DNA from: Paenisporosarcina sp. OV554
Lineage (GTDB): Bacteria; Bacillota; Bacilli; Bacillales_A; Planococcaceae
Reading direction: 5' to 3'
DNA length: 62,051 nucleotides
NCBI RefSeq assembly: GCF_003058165.1
Contig: NZ_QBUC01000022.1
Coordinates: 1 to 62,051, forward strand
How positions within the stretch are numbered: the first letter of the stretch is position 1; every line of letters begins with the position of its first letter. Of this stretch, positions 48,397 through 57,359 are shown piece after piece. The notes beneath the pieces are model-generated. The model was not told where the DNA came from, did not search any database, and was given only the letters and a program-made list of their open reading frames with translations. A program made the position numbers and the translations under genes.

Positions 48397-48708
48397 TTAA
48401 TCTCCAGCAATATGTACCTTGGCTATTTCCGCACTGGACAATTGTTTAATAAATTCTTCATATTCGTTAAGTTCATTTACCGAAATAAATAATTTGTAAT
48501 TATTGAGGTCATTTATTAGGTTGGACAGTCTCTCTCCTGAAAAAGTTTCATCAGTAAGATAAAAATCGCTTAATCTTCTAAGTTCCAAATAACTACGCCA
48601 CAGTTTCTTCGAATTAAATATTTCATTATGTAGACTTTCTGGCAGCTCGTACAGTCTAATTTTACTACCTTTATGATTATATAAGACCACATCAAATCCC
48701 AAATGCAT
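48397..48708 (-). CDS. Hypothetical cassette protein, immunity-like
   Basis: A 103-residue soluble protein, highly charged and helical (LPESLHNEIFNSKKLWRSYL, NELNEYEEFIKQLSS). AAGGAGG lies before the ATG. It has the size and character of small immunity proteins, but I recognise no family. It is a single gene between two complete repeats. Confidence 0.65.
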   Translation of the reverse strand: MHLGFDVVLYNHKGSKIRLYELPESLHNEIFNSKKLWRSYLELRRLSDFYLTDETFSGERLSNLINDLNNYKLFISVNELNEYEEFIKQLSSAEIAKVHIAGD

Positions 48709-48759
48709 TATCCTCCTTAAAAGAGACTATTACTTAACTTTATTTTCTATTGACATTAT

Positions 48760-48846
48760 TGAACTAAACTGCCCCGTTAGTGCAATAAGAAAAAATGCAA
48801 AAAATGCTTTACTCCTTCTTGAAGTAAAGCACCAGTTTGTTGAAGA
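48760..48846. repeat. Complete cassette repeat (short arm)
   Basis: TTGAACTAAACTGCCCCGTT, arm AATGCTTTACTCCTTCTTGA, right box AGTAAAGCACCAGTTTGTTG. Confidence 0.9.
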
Positions 48847-48903
48847 TGGGCTTTAGTTTTTTGTTGATAAAGCCCCCTAAGATTCGGTAATCGAAATTTT
48901 TTT

Positions 48904-49608
48904 CTAAATAAAGCGATATCTACGAGACAATTGCGTGATAACCAAAATGACCGTTAACCCAACAACAAGATACCATAATATATTTAAAGGGACTATAAAC
49001 ATTAATACACTAAATAGAATACCCATCAAAGAGCTAATTGTAATTGATTGTACAGACGTAAATTTATTTTGAATTAAATAATATAGAGCGAAAGGTAGTG
49101 CTAACGTAAATAAAGGAATATAAACTGTTTTAAGAGCTAGTGAAAGTACTGCAATTATAAAACCTATTGATGTAGTAAGTGTCCTACCTACAAATACTTT
49201 ACCCGAATAATAGCCGTATAGCAGAATCAACATAATCGTTAAACTAGCACAAATCCCCGTTATTGAAACAAATGAATATCCCATGATGAAAGCCAATATA
49301 GAAAGACAAACTAAAGAAACACATGGTAACAGTAATATTAAATGATTTTGCACTTTTTCCATATTCATTACATTTGTAAAACCTACAATAAATAATAAAG
49401 AAAATGGAATCGTTAAATATCCTAATTCGATTTGATTACCATAAATTAGATTAAAATAACTAACATCAAGTTTGCCGAGCATTATTATTACAAGTGAAGC
49501 ACTAATCTGACCAATCAACTCCCAGATGCTTGATAATTTAAAAATTTGCGTAAGTTTAGTTATAATGACAATTAAAACGATACCAATAAATAAAGATAAA
49601 TATAACAA
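48904..49608 (-). CDS. Membrane protein resembling WecA/TagO glycosyl-phosphate transferases without the catalytic Asp
   Basis: A 234-residue protein with eight or nine membrane helices. The order of segments (IGQISASLVIIMLGKLDVSY, then LLFIVGFTNVMNMEK, then GYYSGKVFVGRTLTTSIGFI) follows the MraY/TagO/WecA superfamily. There FW..G.TNA.NLIDG and FLGDTGSLFLG carry the active site; here those motifs read TNVMNMEKV and VGRTLTTSIG, so the acidic residues are gone. A pseudoenzyme or regulator is possible. GGGGGG precedes the TTG start. Confidence 0.6.
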   Translation of the reverse strand: MLYLSLFIGIVLIVIITKLTQIFKLSSIWELIGQISASLVIIMLGKLDVSYFNLIYGNQIELGYLTIPFSLLFIVGFTNVMNMEKVQNHLILLLPCVSLVCLSILAFIMGYSFVSITGICASLTIMLILLYGYYSGKVFVGRTLTTSIGFIIAVLSLALKTVYIPLFTLALPFALYYLIQNKFTSVQSITISSLMGILFSVLMFIVPLNILWYLVVGLTVILVITQLSRRYRFI

Positions 49609-49730
49609 AACTTTCCCCCCAAAATAATTCTTTAAAACTGCCCCAGAGTTGAATATTCGGATACCGATATTATCTTAATTCAATTATACAGTATATGGGA
49701 AAAATAACCCAAATCCTTTGATTATGCTTC

Positions 49731-49762
49731 TTTAACTAACCTGCCCCGTTAGTTGAATAAAG
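49731..49762. repeat. Cassette repeat, left box only
   Basis: TTAACTAACCTGCCCCGTTA then GTTGAATAAAG. It closes the 39.4-49.8 kb cassette region. Confidence 0.85.
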
Positions 49763-50000
49763 AAGTCATCATCCAAGAGTCCAACTGATTAATCAAACGA
49801 TACGGCAATATCGGTTCAGGTAAATGGTCAGCTGTTGCTTTGGAATAAAGTTTGAATAAAAATACCGCGAAACCCCATATTTTACGATAAATTAAAAGAA
49901 TCCATTTTGAAGAAAGATTGATCAAAATGGATTCTTTTTCAGCAGATTTAAGTTTGGTTTTATAAAAAAGTTTGATCATTTTCTGTCTGTGTTGTTCCAC
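49749..50000 (-). CDS. Hypothetical protein
   Basis: An 83-residue basic frame starting GTG with AAAGGGCG upstream and ending inside the left repeat box. It includes a hydrophobic stretch (SSKWILLIYRKIWGFAVFLF). The upstream part AATCGCGCCC recurs at 52403, so the leader belongs to another short repeat. It may not be a real gene. Confidence 0.35.
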   Translation of the reverse strand: MEQHRQKMIKLFYKTKLKSAEKESILINLSSKWILLIYRKIWGFAVFLFKLYSKATADHLPEPILPYRLINQLDSWMMTSLFN

Positions 50001-50051
50001 AATCGCGCCCTTTAATGGAATAACAAGGACTTGCGCTTGCTTTTGCTTACT

Positions 50052-50516
50052 TTAATATTCTCCTTTAATTACAAAATACGAGCCCCGAATTGTTCCAGCT
50101 AGTTTAGACTTCTGCCTAGCAAACTTAAACTTCCCTTCTAATTCCTTTGGTACCTCCATCCCCTCAGAAAGCTTAAAACCAACGGCCCGTTTCTTAGGGC
50201 CATCAACCGTATACATGACGTTGACCTCAAGACCATCCTCATAAAAGACGTAGGCAAATTCGATATTTTCCAGTTGAAAACGCGACGTTTCTAAAGGTTT
50301 GGCCGCAAACTCAATATCACGTTCTTCTTTCAAAATTCGGTTCACATAATCAAGGGTCTCCTGGCTTTCGCTAACTGGTACAACCGTAAATTCATGCTTG
50401 TATTTGTTCATAAAGTAACGGGCTTCATTAGCACGTAACCCAGCAAGTGCTTCTACTACAGGTGAAGATTCTAAACCAACCGTAGACACATTTTTAAAAT
50501 CAACGATATAGGACAT
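50052..50516 (-). CDS. Hypothetical protein, partner of the GyrI-like protein
   Basis: A 154-residue soluble protein (SYIVDFKNVSTVGLESSPVV...). The C-terminal half is beta-rich with FAYVFYEDGLEVNVMYTVDG and AVGFKLSEGMEVPKEL. GGAGGG decides this ATG within a longer open frame. It lies 22 bp after the GyrI-like gene in the same transcript. Codons are richer in C/G than in the cassette genes. The family is not recognised. Confidence 0.65.
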   Translation of the reverse strand: MSYIVDFKNVSTVGLESSPVVEALAGLRANEARYFMNKYKHEFTVVPVSESQETLDYVNRILKEERDIEFAAKPLETSRFQLENIEFAYVFYEDGLEVNVMYTVDGPKKRAVGFKLSEGMEVPKELEGKFKFARQKSKLAGTIRGSYFVIKGEY

Positions 50517-50538
50517 TTCCATCCCTCCTTTTATCTCT

Positions 50539-51018
50539 TTATTTCCTAACAACAGGAATCCACATTTCACCAAAAACTAAGCCGTTTCGCTGCCCCATCT
50601 CAACCGTTGCATTTGGCCCACCAACATAGGCAAAATTCTTTGCTTCTGGCAAAACTTGACCAAAGGCAAGGCCAGCAAGCTTATTATTCAATTCATCAGC
50701 CGTCTTCCCTTCCCCATTAACAACTAGGTATTCCCCCTTAGGAAATTGGATTACTCTGGCTTCTTCTGGTGCCGATGCCTCTGTCATGACGCCAGCATAA
50801 TGCATCATCTTGTTATTCACCGCTTCGTTCACGGCAAAAACGTAGTCATTTGTGGCTATGGCTTTTAAAGTGTCAAGCCTTCCATCTTGGCTGAAGGCCT
50901 GCCAAAAGTCTGACTTTTCCTTGTTTATGCCAGCAAAGTCTGTGTAATCGCTCTTAAGCTCAGTTCCAACACCTAAAACGGTAAAGCTGTCTTTTTCTTC
51001 TAGGGTATAATCTGCCAT
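50539..51018 (-). CDS. GyrI-like / AraC effector-binding domain protein
   Basis: A 159-residue stand-alone effector-binding domain: YTLEEKDSFTVLGVGTELKS, HYAGVMTEASAPEEARVIQF, PKGEYLVVNGEG and LVFGEMWIPVVRK at the end. Such domains bind amphipathic drugs or toxins (GyrI, SbmC, integron-associated Cass2). AGGAAGG before this ATG is preferred over an upstream start. It is divergent from the WYL regulator at 51129, which probably controls it. Confidence 0.8.
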   Translation of the reverse strand: MADYTLEEKDSFTVLGVGTELKSDYTDFAGINKEKSDFWQAFSQDGRLDTLKAIATNDYVFAVNEAVNNKMMHYAGVMTEASAPEEARVIQFPKGEYLVVNGEGKTADELNNKLAGLAFGQVLPEAKNFAYVGGPNATVEMGQRNGLVFGEMWIPVVRK

Positions 51019-51128
51019 ATTCAAAACCTTCCTCTTTTTTAAATTAATCAAATGAATTGTCTTCTTCACTTGATAAGTTTATGATAGCCTTAAATCATGT
51101 CAAAAAATGATACTGTTTAGGAGTCCCG

Positions 51129-52091
51129 ATGAAAAAAGTTGAACGGATTAATATCATCATGCGGTATATCAACAACCGTGCTCACTTTACAATTTCTGAA
51201 ATCATGCGAGAATTTAACATCTCTCGTTCGACAGCTATTAGAGATATCAGAGAAATTGAGGCTATGGGGATGCCACTTGTCGCTGAAGTTGGAAGGGATG
51301 GGGGTTATTTTGTCATGCACAACTCTGTCCTGCCCGTTGTTCGTTTTACCGATAATGAGGTCAAAGCTCTTTTTATTGCCTTTATGGCCACAAGAAATCA
51401 ACAGCTCCCCTATCTAAAGAGTCGTCAGTCTTTAGCTGAAAAATTACTAGGCCTCATCTCAGAAAACCAGCAAAATGACCTTGTTCTTTTAAATCAAATC
51501 TTGCTTTTTGAAGGGACCAACCCCAATAATCCCGACCTACTTGATCTTTCAGACCTCCCCCATCCCATGTTAGAAAAACTCATCCAAACCCTTCTTTTGG
51601 ATAGCTATTTATTGATTACCATCAAAGAAGAGAAGGTAATAAAGTCTTATCCAATTTATCTCTTGCACCTTTATAATGAAAAAAGCCTTTGGCTGATTGA
51701 AGGCTTTGACTTAAAGGAAGAAAAGAAGCAGATTTTTCCTGTCGAGCATCTCACCAGTGTCAAACCCTACCCGACGAAAAAAAGATTAAGTAAGAAAAAG
51801 ATTTTAGAAAAACTAAGTAAGCAGGAAGAAGTAATCAACCTTGTCCTTGAACTTGGTCCAAAAGCGATTGCCCAGTTCAAAAAATACCATCCTTTAAAAG
51901 TTTCAATTTCCTATACGAATCCTTACCAAACCACAGCCATTCTAAAGACTTTTATCAATGTTAATAAGCCCGAAGAATTGACCGAAATAACAAATTGGCT
52001 ACTTTTCCTGGGTGGGGATATCAAGGTCAGGGAAGTACCAGAAGAAGTCTTAGAAGGTTTACAAGAGAGATTATGCTTATACTGCCCATAA
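51129..52091 (+). CDS. YafY-family HTH/WYL transcriptional regulator
   Basis: A 320-residue regulator. An HTH_11/DeoR-like domain (about 5-60) has FTISEIMREFNISRSTAIRD and GGYFVM. The WYL-type region and C-terminal extension (KVSISYTNPYQTTAILKTFI, LLFLGGDIKVREVPEEVLEG) follow. It is divergently transcribed from the GyrI-like pair, with a 110-bp shared promoter region, suggesting local ligand-controlled regulation. Confidence 0.88.
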   Translation: MKKVERINIIMRYINNRAHFTISEIMREFNISRSTAIRDIREIEAMGMPLVAEVGRDGGYFVMHNSVLPVVRFTDNEVKALFIAFMATRNQQLPYLKSRQSLAEKLLGLISENQQNDLVLLNQILLFEGTNPNNPDLLDLSDLPHPMLEKLIQTLLLDSYLLITIKEEKVIKSYPIYLLHLYNEKSLWLIEGFDLKEEKKQIFPVEHLTSVKPYPTKKRLSKKKILEKLSKQEEVINLVLELGPKAIAQFKKYHPLKVSISYTNPYQTTAILKTFINVNKPEELTEITNWLLFLGGDIKVREVPEEVLEGLQERLCLYCP

Positions 52092-52442
52092 GCAGTGGCC
52101 AGTTAAAACCCAAATAATTTTGAGCTTGGCCAGTTGCCAGTTACCCCCTATTTCCGCACACCCAAAGAAAACTTTTTTTACTTGCTCACGCTGCTTTAAA
52201 TGCTCTTCTATACGATCAAACCTTTCCCGATCTGCTTTTGCCCGCTCTTGATCGGCTTCCTCTATTCGCTTCAATCGCTCCTGTATTTCTTTCATCCGTT
52301 CCCGATCTGCCTGCAATTCTTCTATTAACTGCATATTTGGGGTAGTACCAGCGAAGCTTACATCCAATCCTAGTAAAAAAGCTACTGCTCCTTGTGCTGC
52401 AATCGCGCCCGATTGTTGAAGATCGTCCTGGAACATCTGCAC
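52077..52442 (-). CDS. Coiled-coil hypothetical protein
   Basis: A 121-residue frame. Residues about 45-95 form a charged coiled coil (ADRERMKEIQERLKRIEEAD, DRERFDRIEEHLKQREQ). The preceding SGAIAAQGAVAFLLGLDVSF is hydrophobic. The GTG start has no ribosome site, and the C-terminal end overlaps the WYL gene, so this is likely a 5'-truncated or drifting remnant. Confidence 0.4.
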   Translation of the reverse strand: MQMFQDDLQQSGAIAAQGAVAFLLGLDVSFAGTTPNMQLIEELQADRERMKEIQERLKRIEEADQERAKADRERFDRIEEHLKQREQVKKVFFGCAEIGGNWQLAKLKIIWVLTGHCLWAV

Positions 52443-52562
52443 TGCATGGATATTTCAGAAAAGCCCCGATCGTATTATAAGGTCAGCCAGATATTTAAAA
52501 TGTACACTTATGGAACTGATGCTTTTTGAACGCAGAGTGATTGATTTCAAAAGTAATTAAAA

Positions 52563-52598
52563 AACCTTAACCCAATAAAATAAAGGGCTAAGGTTTCT
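52563..52598 (-). terminator. Hairpin terminator after the subtilase gene
   Basis: AACCTTAACCC pairs with GGGCTAAGGTT. The minus strand continues TTTTTAATT. Confidence 0.65.
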
Positions 52599-52680
52599 TA
52601 AAATCCTATTTAATTACTGTCTATTTATTGTAGTAAGCCATCAAATGGTTCTTCGTGTGATTATAGAAACCAGCTTAGGA

Positions 52681-55600
52681 TTATTTTAATCCTAACTGAA
52701 TTAACACAGTATCTAATGTAGAACCTTTATACGAAGTTTTCGCTTTAGGTGCATTCGGAACTGTACTATTTTGTAATCCATAGTTTTTAATAAGAAGATC
52801 CATATCCTTTTTATCAACAACTCCATCGAAGTTCAAATCTGCACCTGATTTATTTGTTCCCCAATTTATTTGTAGATATAATGCATCCATTATATCAATT
52901 ACATTATCTTTATTTGCATCCCCAGCTTTAGCTCGAGTGGAAAAAACTCTTCTGTTTCCGATTAATTCTCCACGAACGTCATCTGATAGCTCAAACGACT
53001 TATACATCGTAAAATGACCTGGTACATCTACTTTTAGTGTATAAGCATTTTTATCAGCATTCATTCCATCTGCAGTGTAGTTTCCATTTTTGTTTTGTAT
53101 TGGAGCCTCAAAAACAGTTTTACCATCATATGACGTTACAGTTACTTTTGCACCAAGTTTGGTTTGATCTAACGCGTAATTCTGTTGGCCTGTTAAAGGA
53201 TCAGTCGTTCCTTCTAAATTCAAGTTACCCTGTATCCTTGAATATTTTTCTTTCATATTAACACTATCCATATAAGTATATACATTATTTGTTACTGCAT
53301 TTGATTGATCAATTGTAGTACTAGTCATTTCCATGTTAAACCAGTTGACAGAGAAAGATGACTTTGGCGAATGATGTTTAACTGTATTTAAATCGAAATT
53401 AACTAATTGCATATCTTCTGGTAATGCTTTATTTCCGAAATAGTTAAAAGTAATTGTATAAGTCGTAAAAACATCATCTGATATTGATGTTACAGATACT
53501 TTTGCATCGCCATATTGCTTAACTGCATCACTTACAACAACATTATTAATTGTAGCTAAGTCACCATTGTCTTTTAATACTGGAATTGTAATCTTTGATG
53601 TTTTTAGGTTTTTAATATTATTCGAACGAATTGAATAATTTATAGTATCTCCGGTTGAAGCGACTTGTTTATTTGCTTTTAAGTAATAGTAAGGGTAAGT
53701 ATTAGAAACATAAGCTACCCTTAGCATTGACATAGCATCTGAAGTAAAGTTTCTTGCAGCATCATAAGCATAAAACTGAACTTTTAAAGGTGTAGACCTT
53801 TTTTTCACTAGTATTTGATCGTTGTAATTTCCATTTTTATCAGTGTTAATTGGTTCTGCTGAATATGGACTATCGTAGAATGAAACCACTGCATTGCTTG
53901 ATTGATCAATTGGAATTCCAACACGATTAGCATCAGCCACTTCAGGATCATTTACATTAATATTGAAATCATATAAATATTCTCCATTTGAATCGAATTG
54001 ACTGTCTTTATATTCAATAACCTTTTGATCTAACGAATCAAAACTTGAAGTCATTGTTGGCTTGCCTTTTTCGAAGATAAAATCCGCGACTTTCGTAAAT
54101 ACTTTCCCCTGACCATTTGTTCCAATCATTTTTAATTTATAGTTACCTGTTTTTGCATAAACATAATCACTGTTAATCGGATTTTTCGAATCACCTGTAA
54201 ACGGATAGTAAATCCCAGTGAATCCAAAAGTAATAAAATTATCTTGGTTTTCATTCAATAATCGAGGATCAAAAGACCCTAGGAAACCAATATCTTGACC
54301 CGTTGAATCTTGTAATACTACATCTAAAGTCTTCATAAAGGACTTTAATGAGAATTGAAAACCAAGGGCTGGCATGGCTTTTTCTGGCCAAAGTGTATCA
54401 CCAGAATACATTGGATTTCGTACTGTAAAGGTATCAATCCCTTCATTAATAACACGTCCGCCAAATGGAATTTGATACGTTTCTGTTGGATCTTCTTTAT
54501 TTGTAAATACTATATATCCCTCATATGTTCCTTTTTCGGCTGTTTTCGGAATGTTTAAGTCAAATTTAATTGATTTTTGACTAATTCCATTTAATTTAAC
54601 TGAAGTTGGACCTGTTAAGGTCACTCCATTTTGAGCTGCATCTTTGGAACCTCTTAATCCTGTTTGGAATTTAACATTTACACTAAATGTTTTTGCTTGT
54701 TCACTTCTATTTTTCACTGTAATCTTACGTGAATCATAAATATCTTGGTCGTCAAATCCATATGAACCAAAACTGATTCCGCCCGTTAATTCTTTGATTA
54801 ACTTTTGTTTTCCATTGATACTTGTAGGTGTTTCATCTACTACTTCCAATTCAACATTCGAATGAATTGCTTCATATGCATCAACACGACCACTTCCTAC
54901 TTCAAACACACTATAATCTTTTGCTAATGGATCAGCTGTATTCATTAAAATCGCTTTTACATCAGCTGGCTCAAGATCTTTACTCGATTGAAGTAATAAT
55001 GCTGAAACACCTGCCACATAAGGTGTTGCCATCGATGTACCTGATAATCGTTGATAAGCATACTTGTAGTCTTCAGCTTTTGATCCATCAACAGTTTTAT
55101 CATTTACATAAAATGGAACGGTTGAAAGGATTGATACTCCAGGTGCGACAACCTCTGGTTTAATATCATAATTTACACGAGAAGGACCTCTTGAACTAAA
55201 TGCTGCTAACTCATCGGATGCTGTTTGTATCTTAGTAAAATCGCCAAATGTGAAATCAGTTTTACCAGTTTTTAATGCTTCCAAGATCGTTAATCCTTCT
55301 TCATTTGAAACAGAGAATGAAGGAATCGAATTAACTGATTCACCTAAAAAGGACTGAATTGCACCCTCGCCCTTGTTTGCTTCATCATTATACATGATAA
55401 CGCCAGCAGCACCTTGTTCCTTGGCATACGCAATTTTAGAGGCCAATGTATAAACTCCTCGGCTCATGAGTACAAATTTCCCTTTTACGTCTTTGCCTGT
55501 ATAGTCATCTCCGAGCCCCACATCAACAAGTTGGATAGTTTTTCCTTTTAATGCAGATAAATCATCTGTATAGTTTTTTGCTAATTGTCTTAAATTGTAA

Positions 55601-56862
55601 TTCTTCCCATTATGTGCACCTGCATATTGATAAATATCAATTGCAACAGATGATGCACCGACAGTTAACGCTAAGGCTGCAGCACCTGGTGAACCTAGCG
55701 TATAATTTTTATCGCCACTATTCCCCGCTGCAACAACGGTTGTTACTCCACTTAATACTGCATTGTTTACAGCAATTGAAGTTGCATATAATGGATCATT
55801 AAGGGAATTACCTAATGACATATTAATAACATCCATATCATCCTTCACAGCTCGATCGACAGCTGCAATTATGTCGTCACCTTGTCCGCTGCCATATGGT
55901 CCAAGCACTCGGTACGCATAAATATCTGCTTCTGGTGCTGCTCCAATTGTTGTATACTCACTATCCGTTACTCCACGGCTTCCAATAATCCCAGCAACAT
56001 GTGTACCATGTTCTGTGTAATAAACCGATGATCCATTAGATTCAGGTTTTCCTGATTTCTTCCAATCCGCATAAGTTGTTTCCATTGGATCATTATCATC
56101 ATCTACAAAATCATATCCACCTTTATAAGCATCCTTTAAATCTGGATGGTTATAATCAATTCCAGTATCTAGAATACCGATTTTAATCCCTTTACCGGTA
56201 TAGCCTTCTGCATGTAAACGGTTTAATCCATCATAAGGTGTATAAGTTGCAATATTGAATTCATCTGCTTTTAATTGATCATTATCTTTTCCTTGAACAG
56301 GCGGATCAATCGTAAACGTTTCGTTACTCCAAACTGATTTGACAACTTTTGATTTTAATAGATTCTGAATTTGATTTGCAGGTAAACTCATTGAAACACC
56401 ATTTAATGCATTTTTATATGAGCGATTAACCTTATAATTTACTTTTTTACTTTTTTCATCAACTAATACTTGTCCTAAATCTTTTTGAAATGTTTCATGA
56501 TCTTGATCAACTAAATTTGATGCTTCAGAATATGATAGTTGTTGACCTTCTGATGCCGCTTCAATCTTAGCAACTTTTGCTGGTTTATTTGCAAACTCGA
56601 CAATTACATGGGTTTGTTCTGTTGTCGTTAAATCAATATCAGAAGAAATTTGAAGACCTGTTGATTCATTTGTAGTCATCTGGTTAAGTGCTGCTCTTTG
56701 TTCTGGTGTTAAATTAGCAAGTAAATTTTCAGTATTCGAATAACTAACCGCTTTCGCAGTAGTTGGTACTTGTACAATAGAACCTAAAATAAAACTAGAT
56801 GATAGAGCAAATACAGCTAAGCTTTTTAAGAACTTACTTTTATTGTTTGCTTTTTTTCCCAT
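52681..56862 (-). CDS. Secreted S8 subtilase with PA domain and C-terminal dockerin-like module
   Basis: A 1393-residue protease. The signal peptide is about 1-38; the I9-type propeptide (about 83-180) contains THVIVEFANKPAKV. The catalytic triad is Asp232 (GILDTGID), His285 (HGTHVAGIIG) and Ser610 (LSGTSMATPYVAG). A PA domain (about 430-535) is inserted before the Ser. Then come fibronectin-like domains and a C-terminal pair of EF-hand-like loops, GDANKDNVIDIMDALYL and DLNFDGVVDKKDMDLLI, typical of type I dockerin. It resembles Vpr/C5a-peptidase-type enzymes. GGGAGG precedes the ATG. No LPXTG or S-layer anchor is seen. Confidence 0.92.
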   Translation of the reverse strand: MGKKANNKSKFLKSLAVFALSSSFILGSIVQVPTTAKAVSYSNTENLLANLTPEQRAALNQMTTNESTGLQISSDIDLTTTEQTHVIVEFANKPAKVAKIEAASEGQQLSYSEASNLVDQDHETFQKDLGQVLVDEKSKKVNYKVNRSYKNALNGVSMSLPANQIQNLLKSKVVKSVWSNETFTIDPPVQGKDNDQLKADEFNIATYTPYDGLNRLHAEGYTGKGIKIGILDTGIDYNHPDLKDAYKGGYDFVDDDNDPMETTYADWKKSGKPESNGSSVYYTEHGTHVAGIIGSRGVTDSEYTTIGAAPEADIYAYRVLGPYGSGQGDDIIAAVDRAVKDDMDVINMSLGNSLNDPLYATSIAVNNAVLSGVTTVVAAGNSGDKNYTLGSPGAAALALTVGASSVAIDIYQYAGAHNGKNYNLRQLAKNYTDDLSALKGKTIQLVDVGLGDDYTGKDVKGKFVLMSRGVYTLASKIAYAKEQGAAGVIMYNDEANKGEGAIQSFLGESVNSIPSFSVSNEEGLTILEALKTGKTDFTFGDFTKIQTASDELAAFSSRGPSRVNYDIKPEVVAPGVSILSTVPFYVNDKTVDGSKAEDYKYAYQRLSGTSMATPYVAGVSALLLQSSKDLEPADVKAILMNTADPLAKDYSVFEVGSGRVDAYEAIHSNVELEVVDETPTSINGKQKLIKELTGGISFGSYGFDDQDIYDSRKITVKNRSEQAKTFSVNVKFQTGLRGSKDAAQNGVTLTGPTSVKLNGISQKSIKFDLNIPKTAEKGTYEGYIVFTNKEDPTETYQIPFGGRVINEGIDTFTVRNPMYSGDTLWPEKAMPALGFQFSLKSFMKTLDVVLQDSTGQDIGFLGSFDPRLLNENQDNFITFGFTGIYYPFTGDSKNPINSDYVYAKTGNYKLKMIGTNGQGKVFTKVADFIFEKGKPTMTSSFDSLDQKVIEYKDSQFDSNGEYLYDFNINVNDPEVADANRVGIPIDQSSNAVVSFYDSPYSAEPINTDKNGNYNDQILVKKRSTPLKVQFYAYDAARNFTSDAMSMLRVAYVSNTYPYYYLKANKQVASTGDTINYSIRSNNIKNLKTSKITIPVLKDNGDLATINNVVVSDAVKQYGDAKVSVTSISDDVFTTYTITFNYFGNKALPEDMQLVNFDLNTVKHHSPKSSFSVNWFNMEMTSTTIDQSNAVTNNVYTYMDSVNMKEKYSRIQGNLNLEGTTDPLTGQQNYALDQTKLGAKVTVTSYDGKTVFEAPIQNKNGNYTADGMNADKNAYTLKVDVPGHFTMYKSFELSDDVRGELIGNRRVFSTRAKAGDANKDNVIDIMDALYLQINWGTNKSGADLNFDGVVDKKDMDLLIKNYGLQNSTVPNAPKAKTSYKGSTLDTVLIQLGLK

Positions 56863-57359
56863 TTTCTTTCCTCCCAGTCTCTGTCTCTTTATTACATATG
56901 TAGTGCAATGAATTACGAAACAATGATTCTAATAATAATTTTTTTGTTTCTCCTTTTCCTCATTAATCCTCTCCCCTGCCTAACTAAATAGTAGATTAAT
57001 ATATTTGTAAAAATGTAAAGGTTTCGTGCTGATGACTTAACTTCACATTTAATACACTGATCTGTCTTTCAACATCAAGTTATTAAAATTTTTCAACTAA
57101 TCTAGTATCAACTGGGCGTTTATTCAGCATTTATTCATTCAATATTCAGAAACATTGCCCAATTAACCCTTATCATCCCACATTTCTACTTTTCTGAAAA
57201 TTAAACCTAGGATGTATCTTTTGCTGTTCTTGGTTCTATACCTGCTTAAAACAAAAGTACTATACCAAGAGTGACATAAAACGGAACAAGTTGATTTCGA
57301 ACAGCATAAATGACTGTCTGTGTTACTGGCAAATTACTAGTTTATGAGAAGGATTTAGA
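56863..57359. other. Intergenic, subtilase leader side
   Basis: A T/A-rich region containing the upstream sequence of the subtilase gene on the minus strand and the flank of the IS110 remnant on the plus strand. No gene or clear hairpin is recognised. Confidence 0.5.

Noticed and set aside
51117-51401. Minus-strand frame overlapping the WYL regulator start
   Set aside because: It overlaps the HTH-coding region and has no start signal; the plus-strand regulator is well supported.
53037-55802. Several plus-strand frames inside the subtilase gene
   Set aside because: Low-complexity His/Leu-rich shadows of an intact 1393-codon gene.
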